From the NCBI RefSeq assembly GCF_023498005.1, contig NZ_CP097289.1, positions 3,224,001 through 3,288,000 of the forward strand: a stretch of DNA of 64,000 nucleotides, read 5' to 3'. Of this stretch, positions 1-7,845 are shown piece by piece (position 1 is the stretch's first letter; every line of letters begins with the position of its first letter). The stretch comes from Streptomyces durmitorensis. Lineage in GTDB: Bacteria; Actinomycetota; Actinomycetes; Streptomycetales; Streptomycetaceae. Position numbers and translations under genes: made by a program. Below the pieces are notes generated by a model. The model was not told the origin of the DNA, ran no database searches, and saw nothing but the letters and a program-made list of their open reading frames with translations.

Positions 1-410
1 ACGTCGCCGTCATCGACACCGGCAACTACTACCCGCAGCAGCGTGACGGCAAGATCGCCGAGATCGAGGACGGCCTGACCGAGAGCCGCTGGACCGAGCG
101 CCAGATCGGCCACCCGGTCATCAAGGCCTTCAACGGCACGTACGCCCAGGACATCCTCGACAAGCCGCAGCCGGTCGGCACCCCCGGCCGCGTCGCCCTC
201 CCGGTGTCCGGCGACGACGAGGCCGCCAAGAAGGTCGTACGCGACCTCATCGACGAGATCGGCTTCGACACCGTCGACACGGGCGGCCAGGACGAGTCGT
301 GGCGCCAGCAGCCGGGCACCCCGGTCTACGGCCTGGCCGCGGACACCGAAGCAGTCGCCAAGGCGCTGACCGAGGCATCCTCGGAGCGCACGGCGGAGTG
401 GCGCGCCTGA
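1..410 (+). CDS. NADPH-dependent F420 reductase-like oxidoreductase, C-terminal part
   Basis: The gene is cut by the window start; the reading frame begins at base 3 and ends with TGA at 408-410, leaving about 135 residues. The visible part reads VAVIDTGNYYP, then HPVIKAFNG, PGRVALPVSGDD and GFDTVDTGG. This is the pattern of the coenzyme-F420-dependent NADP oxidoreductase fold (COG2085-like Rossmann proteins), in which the KAFN segment follows the cofactor-binding half. The GxGxxG nucleotide-binding start lies outside the window, so cofactor choice (NADP alone or with F420) cannot be read. Its 3' end faces the convergent muramidase gene 27 bp away. Confidence 0.8.
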   Translation, partial: VAVIDTGNYYPQQRDGKIAEIEDGLTESRWTERQIGHPVIKAFNGTYAQDILDKPQPVGTPGRVALPVSGDDEAAKKVVRDLIDEIGFDTVDTGGQDESWRQQPGTPVYGLAADTEAVAKALTEASSERTAEWRA

Positions 411-437
411 CCGCCACGGGTCGCGCGGCGGGGGTGG

Positions 438-989
438 CTAGGGCGTGGCCCAGTCCCGCAGCGCGTCCTCGCTCGCGAAGTCCGCGACGTTCTTGTCCAG
501 CGGCGTCGACGTGTACTGATGGATCCGCCACTTCGCCTGGATGCGGGGCTTGCCCGCCGTGACGTAGTCGGCGATCCAGAGGCCGTCGCCCGCGTAGGAC
601 GTGGTGTCGTGGTTCAGCCAGAAATCGCGGTTCGTATAGAGCACGATCCTGTGGTTCGGGCGCAGCCGCTTCACCTCGCGGATGAACCGGTCCTTCTCCG
701 CGTTGCTCGCGCGCGTGTGCTCGCCCGTCCATTCCCAGTCCACCGCCAGCAAGTCCCCCGCCTTCTCGGGGGCCTTGCTCACGAAGTACGCCGCCTGGGC
801 CGTGATGTTCCCCGGCCACAGGAAGTGGTAGAAGCCGACCACGCAGCCGCCGTCCCTGGCCCGCTTCGTCTGTGCGGTCAGTCTTGGGTTGACGTACGAA
901 CGGCCCTCTGTCGCCTTGATGATGACGAAAGATATGCCGTCCGTGTTGAACGTGGACTGGTACGAGCTGACGTCGATGCCTTTGAGCAC
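438..989 (-). CDS. GH25 family muramidase (lysozyme M1-like)
   Basis: A 183-residue protein with glycoside hydrolase family 25 features: the N-terminal GIDVSSYQ strand with an acidic catalytic-site residue (D6), the VDWEW segment with the expected Asp/Glu pair around residue 95, and the later LWIADY and HQYTST strands typical of the GH25 barrel. The family hydrolyses the MurNAc-GlcNAc bond of peptidoglycan. No signal peptide is visible although the substrate is extracellular, so release by lysis or non-classical export would be needed. The GTG start at 989 sits 6 bases after a perfect AGGAGG, which makes it secure. It is transcribed alone. Confidence 0.88.
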   Translation of the reverse strand: MLKGIDVSSYQSTFNTDGISFVIIKATEGRSYVNPRLTAQTKRARDGGCVVGFYHFLWPGNITAQAAYFVSKAPEKAGDLLAVDWEWTGEHTRASNAEKDRFIREVKRLRPNHRIVLYTNRDFWLNHDTTSYAGDGLWIADYVTAGKPRIQAKWRIHQYTSTPLDKNVADFASEDALRDWATP

Positions 990-1072
990 GCGCGGCCTCC
1001 TGCGTGGCAGAGGGGAGGGGTCGATCTACCCTTCTGGTGCCCGGTGGCCGTGATGGTCAACCGTTGAATGAC

Positions 1073-2260
1073 TCAGCGGAAGATCCCCGTGTGGCCGAGC
1101 GAGTAGCGGCCGGGCTGCGGGTACACCGCGAGGCCGTGCGGGCCGCCGCCGACGGGGATGCGGGCCGTCTGGACTCCGGTGCGGGTGTCGATGGCGTACA
1201 CCTCGGAGTCGTAACGCCCCGACAGCCAGAGGGTGTTGCCGTCCGCCGAGACGCCGCCCATGTCGGGGCTGCCGCCCTGGGGGAGCTTCCACTTCTTGGT
1301 GAGCTTGTTCTTGGGGAAGTCGAAGACGGAGACGGTGCCCTCGCCTCGGTTGGACACGTACATCTCGCGTGAGTCCCGGCTGACGTACAGGCCGTGGGTG
1401 CCCTTGCCGGTGGGCAGCAGCTTCGGCTTCCCGAACTTCTCGCCGTTCAGGACCCACATGCCGTCGGCCATCATGTCGGCCACGTAGAACGTCTTGCCGT
1501 CGGGCGAGATCTTCACGTCCTGCGGCATGGCGCCCTCGAAGGGCAGCTTCTGCTGGTCGATGACCTTCATCTTCTCCGTGTCGACCTTGAGGAGTTCGCC
1601 GGAGAACTCGCAGGAGACGATGAAGTACCGCCCGTCTGCCGAGAAGTCGGCGTGGTTGACGCCGTAGCAGCTGACCGGTTCGGTCTTGACCTTCTTCATG
1701 GTGTGCGGGTCGCGGAAGACCAGCTCGCGGTCCATCGAGGCCATCACGATGGCGTACTTGCCGTTGGGCGTGAAGTAGAGGTTGTACGGGTCGTGGACGT
1801 CGACCGGCTTGCCCGCCTTGCCGGTCCTGGGGTCGATGGGGGTGAGCGTGTGGCCGCGGTTGTTGTTGACCCAGAGCGTCTTCATGTCCCAGGAGGGCAC
1901 GACGTGCTGGGGCTGGACGCCGACGTCGATCGTGTCGACGACTTCGTACGTCTTGGGGTCGATGACCGAGACGGTGTTGGAGTTGGTGTTGGGGACGTAG
2001 ATCCGGGAGGGGAAGTCCTTGACCACCGGGGAGAGTTTGTTGGGGCGGTCCGCCGCGTAGACGTCCTTCGCGTCCAGGACGGGCGGCATGCCCGGGAGGC
2101 CCGGTGCGATCTTGGGTTTGGCGGGTTTCTGGATGCCCTGGGTGCTGAGGGCTTCGTTCTCGCGTGCGTCGGTGCCGCAGCCGGCGAGTGCGGCGGCGAC
2201 GACGGCCCCGGCGGCGATGACCGCTCCGGTGCGCTTGGTGAGGTTCAGGTGCAGGGTCAT
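1073..2260 (-). CDS. YVTN-type beta-propeller lipoprotein
   Basis: A 395-residue lipoprotein. Residues 1-28 form a signal peptide ending in a lipobox (ALAGC), so it should be anchored outside the membrane. From about residue 75 it carries repeated blade motifs such as IYVPNTNSNTVSVIDPKTYE and MYVSNRGEGTVSVFDF, characteristic of YVTN/cytochrome-cd1-like seven-bladed propellers, which usually serve in binding. No catalytic residues are evident. The ATG overlaps the stop of the upstream deacetylase gene (TGATG), so the two are almost certainly one transcript with coupled translation. The ligand is unknown. Confidence 0.85.
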   Translation of the reverse strand: MTLHLNLTKRTGAVIAAGAVVAAALAGCGTDARENEALSTQGIQKPAKPKIAPGLPGMPPVLDAKDVYAADRPNKLSPVVKDFPSRIYVPNTNSNTVSVIDPKTYEVVDTIDVGVQPQHVVPSWDMKTLWVNNNRGHTLTPIDPRTGKAGKPVDVHDPYNLYFTPNGKYAIVMASMDRELVFRDPHTMKKVKTEPVSCYGVNHADFSADGRYFIVSCEFSGELLKVDTEKMKVIDQQKLPFEGAMPQDVKISPDGKTFYVADMMADGMWVLNGEKFGKPKLLPTGKGTHGLYVSRDSREMYVSNRGEGTVSVFDFPKNKLTKKWKLPQGGSPDMGGVSADGNTLWLSGRYDSEVYAIDTRTGVQTARIPVGGGPHGLAVYPQPGRYSLGHTGIFR

Positions 2261-3042
2261 CAGGTCAGCAACTCCGTGGTGGTCACCGCGCGCAGGCCGC
2301 GGCGGTCGAGGGCTTCCAGGACGGCGGGCAGTGCGGCGACCGTGTCGGCGTACCCGAAGTGCAGGCTCACCACGGAGCCCGCGCGCACCTCCGAGGCGAC
2401 CTTGCGGGTGACGGCCTGGGCGCCCGGCGAGGTGAAGTCGAGGGAGTCGACGTCGTACGAGAGCACGTGCGGGTAGCCCGCGCGGCGGGCGAGGCGGGCG
2501 ACGAGGGGGGTCGCGGTCTCGGCGCGCGAGGGGCGGAACCAGGTGCCGATGGAGCCGGTGAGGCGGCGCAGTCGGTCGGCGCAGCCGGTGATCTCGGCGG
2601 TGGCTTCGGCCTCGGTCATCTCGTTGATCGTGAGGTGGTGGTGGGTGTGGTTGCCGAGGTCGTGGCCGCCGTCGAGGATGCGGCGGGCGAGTTCGGGGTG
2701 TTCGTCGAGCCAGCTGCCGACGGCGAGGACGGTGATCCTGGCGTCCGCCTTCTCGGCGATGGTGAGCAGGGATCGCGCGGTGGCGGGGTCGCCCTGGCCG
2801 TGGAAGGTGAGGGCGACCTGGGGGCGGTCGCGGGGGCTGTGCGCGATCTGGTCGGGCAGGCCGGGGAAGCGGCGGGGTGCGGGGGCGGCGCGGGGGGATT
2901 TTGCGGCGGGGTGCCGGGCGGCGGGTGCGGCCTGGTGTGCCGTGGGGGCGGATCCGGAGGCGGAGCAGCCTGCGGTGAGCGCGCCGGCGACGGCCAGTGC
3001 GGCGCCCGCGCGCAGGGCTCCGCGGCGGTCAGTCTCGATCAC
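2260..3042 (-). CDS. Polysaccharide deacetylase-like lipoprotein with altered motif 1
   Basis: About 260 residues from a GTG at 3042. The frame is open further upstream, but the signal peptide (ETDRRG then a hydrophobic stretch and LTAGC, Cys near 26) fixes this start. The DRRG plus hydrophobic core resembles a Tat signal. The NodB-fold segments are recognisable: VALTFHG at about 77-82, NHTHHH for the metal-binding HxxxH motif, FRPS for motif 3, YDVDSLDF for motif 4 and SLHFG for motif 5. The usual TFDDG motif reads TFHGQGD, so the general-base Asp is absent. It may bind glycans or use D85 instead. It is the first gene of a two-gene operon with the beta-propeller lipoprotein. Confidence 0.82.
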   Translation of the reverse strand: MIETDRRGALRAGAALAVAGALTAGCSASGSAPTAHQAAPAARHPAAKSPRAAPAPRRFPGLPDQIAHSPRDRPQVALTFHGQGDPATARSLLTIAEKADARITVLAVGSWLDEHPELARRILDGGHDLGNHTHHHLTINEMTEAEATAEITGCADRLRRLTGSIGTWFRPSRAETATPLVARLARRAGYPHVLSYDVDSLDFTSPGAQAVTRKVASEVRAGSVVSLHFGYADTVAALPAVLEALDRRGLRAVTTTELLT

Positions 3043-3045
3043 GCG

Positions 3046-3058
3046 ACCATTTAATGGT
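3046..3058. promoter_or_regulatory. AT-rich palindrome before the deacetylase start
   Basis: ACCATTTAATGGT is a 13-bp palindrome with 6-bp arms, 4 bp upstream of the GTG start of the deacetylase gene in otherwise very GC-rich DNA. It could be an operator or overlap the promoter; a conventional ribosome-binding site is not visible between it and the start. The remaining stretch to 3260 shows no coding potential I can support. Confidence 0.4.
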
Positions 3059-3260
3059 AAAAGCAGGCAAAAGCCGCTGATTGCCTGCCCTCGAACTGTG
3101 CGGGTCGGGGCTGCGGCGGCACTCGGCCCCTTCATGGCCTCTTACGGAACACCTGCCACAGCCTGAACTTAACCAGCGTTTACCAGGCAGGTGTCCCAGC
3201 TCACCAAGGATTCACTTTTGGAGTGTCGCGTTTTGCACCTGTATGACCGGATAGGGACTT

Positions 3261-3289
3261 TTGGATCGCTGGCCCCTGTCTGCCATAGT
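3261..3289 (+). promoter_or_regulatory. Predicted housekeeping-type promoter for the 3297-3414 RNA
   Basis: TTGGAT at 3261-3266 and CATAGT at 3284-3289 are separated by 17 bp, which fits a vegetative (HrdB-like) promoter. It points into an intergenic space with no plus-strand gene, followed by three hairpins. Confidence 0.5.
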
Positions 3290-3296
3290 CGAAACC

Positions 3297-3414
3297 ACGA
3301 CCCCCATTGACCCGGGCTCAGGTCGTCATCAGCGCCCGTGGACCACACCCCTTTGTCCACGGCGCTCCGCGAAGGCCCCCGCAGAGCCGTACGTCGGCGA
3401 CCGGGGGCTTTCGC
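3297..3414 (+). ncRNA. Candidate structured small RNA, about 115 nt
   Basis: Downstream of the predicted promoter lie three consecutive hairpins and no ORF. The first pairs ACGACC (3297-3302) with GGTCGT (3321-3326). The second pairs AGCG plus CCGTGGAC (3331-3343, one bulged C) with GTCCACGG plus CGCT (3355-3366). The third pairs 3369-3381 with 3402-3414 (13 bp, one G-U pair) and has a short U stretch inside its 3' arm. The last hairpin can also terminate the convergent HATPase gene, whose stop is at 3433. I do not recognise an RNA family. The alternative is simply two terminators for the minus-strand gene, but the well-placed promoter argues for a transcript. Confidence 0.45.
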
Positions 3415-3432
3415 GTACCGCCCCTTACCGCC

Positions 3433-3936
3433 TCAGCGGTCGGCGACCCGCATCTCGAACCACGTCGTCTTGCCGCGCGGCAGCAGGTCCACGCCCCACC
3501 GGTCGGAGAGCTTGTCGACGAGGAAGAGGCCGCGGCCACTCAGGTCGAGTTCCTGGACGGGCATCAGGCAGGGCAGTCCGCGCGAGGGGTCGCGCACCTC
3601 GATCCTGATCCAGCCGCGCCGCCGCATCATCCGGAGCCCGAAGACGCGGGCGCCGGTGTGCCGCACGGCGTTGCCGACGAGTTCGGAGGTGAGGAGCACC
3701 GCGTCCTCGGTCAACTTCGGGGAGAGCCCCCAGTGCCGGAGCACGACGACCTGGGTGAGCCTGCGCGCGATGGCGGCGGACTCCGGGCGCGACGGCAGCG
3801 GAACCTCCGCGTCCGTCGGATTGCCGAACAACTCGAGCGCCTTGAGCGCGTGTTCGTCCTCAACCGCCGGCGACCAGCGCGCCGCGGTCGCACTCCCGTG
3901 TCGCCGCGGCTGTTCGATACCCTCCAGCCCCGCCAT
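3433..3936 (-). CDS. HATPase-domain protein (anti-sigma/serine kinase-like)
   Basis: A 167-residue protein with a GHKL ATPase fold: the N box LTSELVGNAVRHTG at about 83-96, the G1-like VRDPSRG near 113-119 and SGRGLFLVDKLSDRWG around 131-147. Small proteins of this type are very numerous in Streptomyces and are related to RsbW/SpoIIAB serine kinases that bind sigma factors or anti-anti-sigma partners. No partner gene is adjacent, so the target is unknown. It stands alone, with hairpins downstream (3369-3414) and an intrinsic terminator upstream (3988-4018). Confidence 0.85.
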   Translation of the reverse strand: MAGLEGIEQPRRHGSATAARWSPAVEDEHALKALELFGNPTDAEVPLPSRPESAAIARRLTQVVVLRHWGLSPKLTEDAVLLTSELVGNAVRHTGARVFGLRMMRRRGWIRIEVRDPSRGLPCLMPVQELDLSGRGLFLVDKLSDRWGVDLLPRGKTTWFEMRVADR

Positions 3937-3987
3937 GGCTCCATCATGGCCGCACAGAACGCCTTCCGGGGCCGTTCCGACGGAATA

Positions 3988-4018
3988 AGCCCCCCGGAAC
4001 CATCCGTTCCGGGGGGCT
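3988..4018. terminator. Intrinsic terminator-like hairpin
   Basis: A perfect 13-bp stem (3988-4000 with 4006-4018) around a CATCC loop, with six consecutive G-C pairs. It lies between the enoyl-CoA hydratase gene and the next minus-strand gene, about 190 bp after the hydratase stop. The 4019-4210 interval has no gene; it contains an inverted repeat CTTAAG-gttct-CTTAAG at 4122-4138, possibly an operator. Confidence 0.65.
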
Positions 4019-4210
4019 GGGTAGGCATATGCCAGCGGCAGTCAGGACCTGGTGACACCCCTGCTGACCTGCGATGACTTCCCGCTTACGGATGATCACT
4101 TACGGCCGCGAAGCAGTCGGACTTAAGGTTCTCTTAAGCCGCGCATAATCCGCTCCTTCGGGGGACACTTTGGCTGACGCGTCCTCAACTGCACGCGCCA
4201 CGGCGGAAAT

Positions 4211-4981
4211 TCAGAGGAACTTCGCCTTGCCCGGACCCTCCTCGACGAAGCTGCGCATGCCCCGCTCGCGGTCCTCGGTGGCGAACAGACCCGCGAACCA
4301 GGTGCGCTCGATCGCGAGCCCGGTGTCGATGTCCGTCTCCAGGCCCGCGTCCACGGACTCCTTGGCGGCGCGCAGCGCCAGCGCGGGCCCCTGCGCGAGC
4401 CGCGCGGCCCACTGCTTCGCCTGCTCGTACACCTCGGCGGCGGGCACGACCCGGTCCACCAGGCCGATGGTGAGCGCCTCGTCGGCCTTGACCATGCGGC
4501 CGGTGAAGATGAGGTCCTTGGCCTTGGACGGGCCGACCAGACGGGCCAGGCGCTGGGTGCCGCCCGCGCCGGGGATCAGGCCGAGCAGGATCTCCGGCTG
4601 GCCGAGCTTGGCGTTGTCGGCGGCAATGCGGAAGTCGGCGCAGAGGGCCAGCTCGCAGCCGCCGCCGAGGGCGTAGCCGGTGACGGCGGCGACGACGGGC
4701 TTGGGGATGCGGGCGACGGCGGTGAAGGAGTCCTGCAGCGCCCTGGACCGCGCGACCATCGCCGCGTGGTCCATGGCCTGCATCTCCTTGATGTCCGCGC
4801 CCGCCGCGAACACCTTCTCGCCGCCGTAGATGATCACGGCGCGTACGTCGTCGCGCCGGGTCGCCTCCTCGGCCAGCTCCTTGAGCCGGTCCTGGAGGGC
4901 GATGTCGAGCGCGTTCATCGGGGGGCGGTCGAGGCGGATCGTGCCGACGCCTTCGGCGACTTCGAGATGCACAGATGTCAT
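4211..4981 (-). CDS. Enoyl-CoA hydratase/isomerase family protein
   Basis: A 256-residue crotonase-fold protein. It shows the N-terminal GVGTIRLDRPPMNALD, the first oxyanion-hole segment AAGADIKEM, the second one ALGGGCELALCADFRIA, and GQPEILLGLIPGAGGTQRL with the Glu expected of hydratases. The family hydrates trans-2-enoyl-CoA in fatty-acid beta-oxidation. ATG 4981 is chosen because it begins the conserved MTSVHLEV strand; an in-frame GTG at 5008 would put a hairpin inside the gene. No Shine-Dalgarno sequence precedes the ATG, whose first base is also the first base of a perfect inverted repeat. It stands alone. Confidence 0.88.
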   Translation of the reverse strand: MTSVHLEVAEGVGTIRLDRPPMNALDIALQDRLKELAEEATRRDDVRAVIIYGGEKVFAAGADIKEMQAMDHAAMVARSRALQDSFTAVARIPKPVVAAVTGYALGGGCELALCADFRIAADNAKLGQPEILLGLIPGAGGTQRLARLVGPSKAKDLIFTGRMVKADEALTIGLVDRVVPAAEVYEQAKQWAARLAQGPALALRAAKESVDAGLETDIDTGLAIERTWFAGLFATEDRERGMRSFVEEGPGKAKFL

Positions 4982-5007
4982 GCGAGGCACGTTAGCCGTG
5001 CCTCGCA
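4981..5007. promoter_or_regulatory. Perfect 11-bp inverted repeat abutting a start codon
   Basis: TGCGAGGCACG (4981-4991), loop TTAGC, CGTGCCTCGCA (4997-5007). It fills the gap between the L,D-transpeptidase stop (5024) and the enoyl-CoA hydratase ATG (4981). It can act as terminator of the former or as operator or leader hairpin of the latter. Confidence 0.6.
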
Positions 5008-5023
5008 CGCGTCTGCCGACCGG

Positions 5024-6268
5024 TCAGGCCTTCCACTTCTCCCAGGACATGTTCCAGCCGTTGTAGCCGTTCTCGGGCTGGATCGTCTTGTCCGCCGAGT
5101 TCTTCACGACCACGAGGTCCCCGACGAGGGAGTTCTCGAAGAACCATCCGGCGGGCGTCTTCTTGCTGTAGCCGCCGCGCACGTCGCTCAGGCCTATGCA
5201 GCCGTGGCTGGCGTTCGTGTTGCCGAAGGCGCCGCCCGACCAGTAGTTGCCGTGGATGAACGTGCCCGAGGTGGACAGGCGCATCGCGTTCGGGACGTCC
5301 TTGATGTCGTACTCGCCGCCGAAGCCGACGGTCTCGCCGTTCATGCGGGTGACCTTCAGCTTCTCGCTGATGACCATCTGGCCGTTGTACGTCGTCGTGC
5401 CCGGCGCACCCGCGGTGATCGGGATCTTCTTGATCTGCTTGCCGTCCCGGACGACCTTCATCTGGTGCTTCTTGGCGTCGACGGTGGAGACCTGGCTGCG
5501 GCCGATCTCGAACTTCAGCGTCTTGGCCTGCTCGCCGTAGACCCCCGGCCGGCCCTCGACACCGTCGAGGTTGAGGTTGACGGTGACCTTCGTCCCCGCC
5601 TTCCAGTACTTCTCGGGGCGGAAGTCGATGCGGTCGTTGCCGAACCAGTGCGGCTCGACGTCCACGGCAGGCTCGGTCTTGACCTCGATGGCCTTCTCGA
5701 CGGCCTCCGGGTCGGTGATGCCGCGCGAGAAGTGGACCGAGAACGGCATTCCTACGCCGACCTTGGAGCCGTCCTCCGGCGTGAACTGGCCTATGAAGGT
5801 GTTCTTCGGCGTCAGCGTCGTGAACGACGTGTCCTTGGCGGACTCACGTCCCTCGGAGTCCTTGGCTATCGCGTGGACCTTGTACTTCGTGGAGGCGGCG
5901 AGGTGATGCGCCGGCGCCCACGAGGCTCCGCCCGAGGTGATCTTGCCCGGGACGGGATTGCCCTTGCTGTCCTCGACCTTGACCTCGGACAGCTTGCCCT
6001 TGTCGGCGGCTATCTTCAGTGCGCCGCTCGTGGCCACCGAGTCGGCGCCGTCCTTCGGCGCTATGTTCACCACCGCGGTCGACGGCGCGTTCTTGTCGGC
6101 CGCCTTGCCCTTTCCGTCGCCGCCCGCGTCCGAGCCGCCTCCCCCGCCGCATGCCGTGACCAACAGCAGCGTCACACCCGATGCCACCGCAAAGAGGCCC
6201 TTGGTGCCCCGTCGCCGTGCGCGCCCCCGCGCACCAACCGACGTCCCCGATATCGGTCGCCCGTTCAA
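5024..6268 (-). CDS. L,D-transpeptidase lipoprotein (Ig-like + YkuD domains), copy 1
   Basis: A 414-residue lipoprotein that makes 3-3 peptidoglycan cross-links or attaches proteins to the wall, by family. The start is an unusual TTG at 6268, 7 bases after GGGGAG; it gives a short basic N-terminus, hydrophobic core and lipobox VTAC. Two Ig-like segments (about residues 45-265) precede the YkuD catalytic domain. The catalytic block near the C-terminus reads HGNYW then NASHGCIGLSD, with the catalytic Cys in SHGC followed by IGL instead of the common IRL. It lies downstream of a paralogue with the same architecture on the same strand; the 157-bp gap between them allows separate promoters. Confidence 0.9.
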   Translation of the reverse strand: MNGRPISGTSVGARGRARRRGTKGLFAVASGVTLLLVTACGGGGGSDAGGDGKGKAADKNAPSTAVVNIAPKDGADSVATSGALKIAADKGKLSEVKVEDSKGNPVPGKITSGGASWAPAHHLAASTKYKVHAIAKDSEGRESAKDTSFTTLTPKNTFIGQFTPEDGSKVGVGMPFSVHFSRGITDPEAVEKAIEVKTEPAVDVEPHWFGNDRIDFRPEKYWKAGTKVTVNLNLDGVEGRPGVYGEQAKTLKFEIGRSQVSTVDAKKHQMKVVRDGKQIKKIPITAGAPGTTTYNGQMVISEKLKVTRMNGETVGFGGEYDIKDVPNAMRLSTSGTFIHGNYWSGGAFGNTNASHGCIGLSDVRGGYSKKTPAGWFFENSLVGDLVVVKNSADKTIQPENGYNGWNMSWEKWKA

Positions 6269-6425
6269 GATGTGTCTCCCCTCGCACGGCCTGGTCAGGC
6301 CCGCACCCCAGTGCCTCAGCGCGCACAGACACGCGCCTGCGCTAGATAACCACACGGCCCTGACCGATGACTCCCCGCCAATGTCACTGTTCAGTCCCAA
6401 CTGCGCATGAGGTGCGGGCCCTGCC

Positions 6426-7679
6426 TCAGTTCCGGCCCTCGGGCTTGGCTTCCGGCTTGGAGCCGGGCGGTGCCGTCCAGTCCTTCCACTCCATGTTCCA
6501 GCCACCGAGCCCGTTGTCAGGAGCGACTTTCTTGTCATCGCTGTTGACAACTTCCACCACATCGCCGATCAGAGTGCGGTCGAAGAACCACCCCGCCGGG
6601 GTCCGTGAGCTGCCGCCCTTCACATCGCGCAGGCCCACGCAGCCGTGGCTGACATTCGTGTTGCCGGGGGCGTTCGGCGACCAGTAGTTGCCGTGCAGGA
6701 AGGTGCCGGACGTCGTCAGGCGCATCGCGTGCGGGACGTCGGGGATGTTGTACTCCCCGCCGAAGCCGACGGTGCGGCTGTTCATCCGGGTCACCTCCAG
6801 CATCTCGGTGACCACCATTTTCCCGTTGTACGTCGTGGTCTTGGGGGCGCCCGCGGTGATCGGGATGGTGGAGAGGACCTCGCCGTCTCGGCGTACTTCC
6901 ATGGTGTGTTCGGCGGCGTCGACCAGGGAGGTCTGGCTGCGGCCGACGGTGAACGAGAAGCTCTTGTCCTGGAGGCCGTAGACGCCGGGGGCGGCCTCGA
7001 CGTCGCGCAGGCGCAGGCCGACGGTGACCTTGGTGCCGGGCTTCCAGTACTTCTCGGGGCGGAAGTCCACGCGGGTCTTGCCGAACCAGTGGGGCCGCAC
7101 GTCGACTTCCGGGTCGGCGGTGACGCTGATGGCGCGCTGGACGGCCTCGCGGTTCTCGATCTCCTGGTTGAACTCCAGGGAGACGATCATGCCGGTGCCG
7201 ACGGTGGACCGGTTCTCCGGTGACACGTAGCCGATGAACCGCTCGTCGGGGACCTGGGTCGTGAACGTCGTGTGCCGGGCCGAGCGGCGGCCGTGGCCGT
7301 CGAGGGCGACGGCGTCCACCGTGTACTTCGCGGCCAGCGCCAGGTCGCCCTCGTCCTCGGGCTTCCAGGTCATGCCGTCCTCGTCGATGCGGCCGGGCAC
7401 CGGAGCCTCCTGCGCGTCCTGCACCCGGACGACCTTCACCGATTCGAGGCGTCCGTCGGGGACCTCCACCTGGAGCGGTTCGTCGCCCTTGACCCCCTTG
7501 CTGCCGTCGTCGGGCGTCACGCGGATCGCGTCGGCGGGCGAGCGTGGTTTGCCCATCAGCCGGTCGATGCCTCCGCCGTCACCACTGCACCCCGCGGCAC
7601 CGGCAAGCAGTCCTGCCCATGTCACCGCGGCGGCCAGCGCGGCCCCTGCGCGCCGAGCGCGCCTCGCTACCTGTCTCAC
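6426..7679 (-). CDS. L,D-transpeptidase lipoprotein (Ig-like + YkuD domains), copy 2
   Basis: About 417 residues with the same layout as its downstream neighbour: lipoprotein signal (ARRARRAG then hydrophobic, lipobox GAAGC), two Ig-like repeats containing the matching phrase VDVRPHWFGKTRVDFRPEKY, and a YkuD domain with HGNYW and VSHGCVGLRD. GTG 7679 is the most plausible start because it leaves a normal signal peptide. The best AGGAGG is 21 bases away, so the start is less certain than the family call. The gene is divergent from glgX with about 165 bp between starts. The pair looks like a tandem duplication with substantial divergence. Confidence 0.87.
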   Translation of the reverse strand: MRQVARRARRAGAALAAAVTWAGLLAGAAGCSGDGGGIDRLMGKPRSPADAIRVTPDDGSKGVKGDEPLQVEVPDGRLESVKVVRVQDAQEAPVPGRIDEDGMTWKPEDEGDLALAAKYTVDAVALDGHGRRSARHTTFTTQVPDERFIGYVSPENRSTVGTGMIVSLEFNQEIENREAVQRAISVTADPEVDVRPHWFGKTRVDFRPEKYWKPGTKVTVGLRLRDVEAAPGVYGLQDKSFSFTVGRSQTSLVDAAEHTMEVRRDGEVLSTIPITAGAPKTTTYNGKMVVTEMLEVTRMNSRTVGFGGEYNIPDVPHAMRLTTSGTFLHGNYWSPNAPGNTNVSHGCVGLRDVKGGSSRTPAGWFFDRTLIGDVVEVVNSDDKKVAPDNGLGGWNMEWKDWTAPPGSKPEAKPEGRN

Positions 7680-7845
7680 GTCCGTCCCAACGACCGTCCC
7701 CCTCCTGGGGAAACGTGAGTGCGACGCACACGCTGGGCAGAACAGTGGGGAGGACGGCACGGGCCCTCGGGTCCCAGCGTGCGTCCGGTCTGGTAAGCCC
7801 CCGCCGCCGGGACGCGGCAGGGGTCGAGCCGCAGGAGGCGAATGG

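Noticed and set aside
4019..4210. A plus-strand gene starting near 4170
   Set aside because: The frame runs antisense through the enoyl-CoA hydratase gene and lacks domain content.
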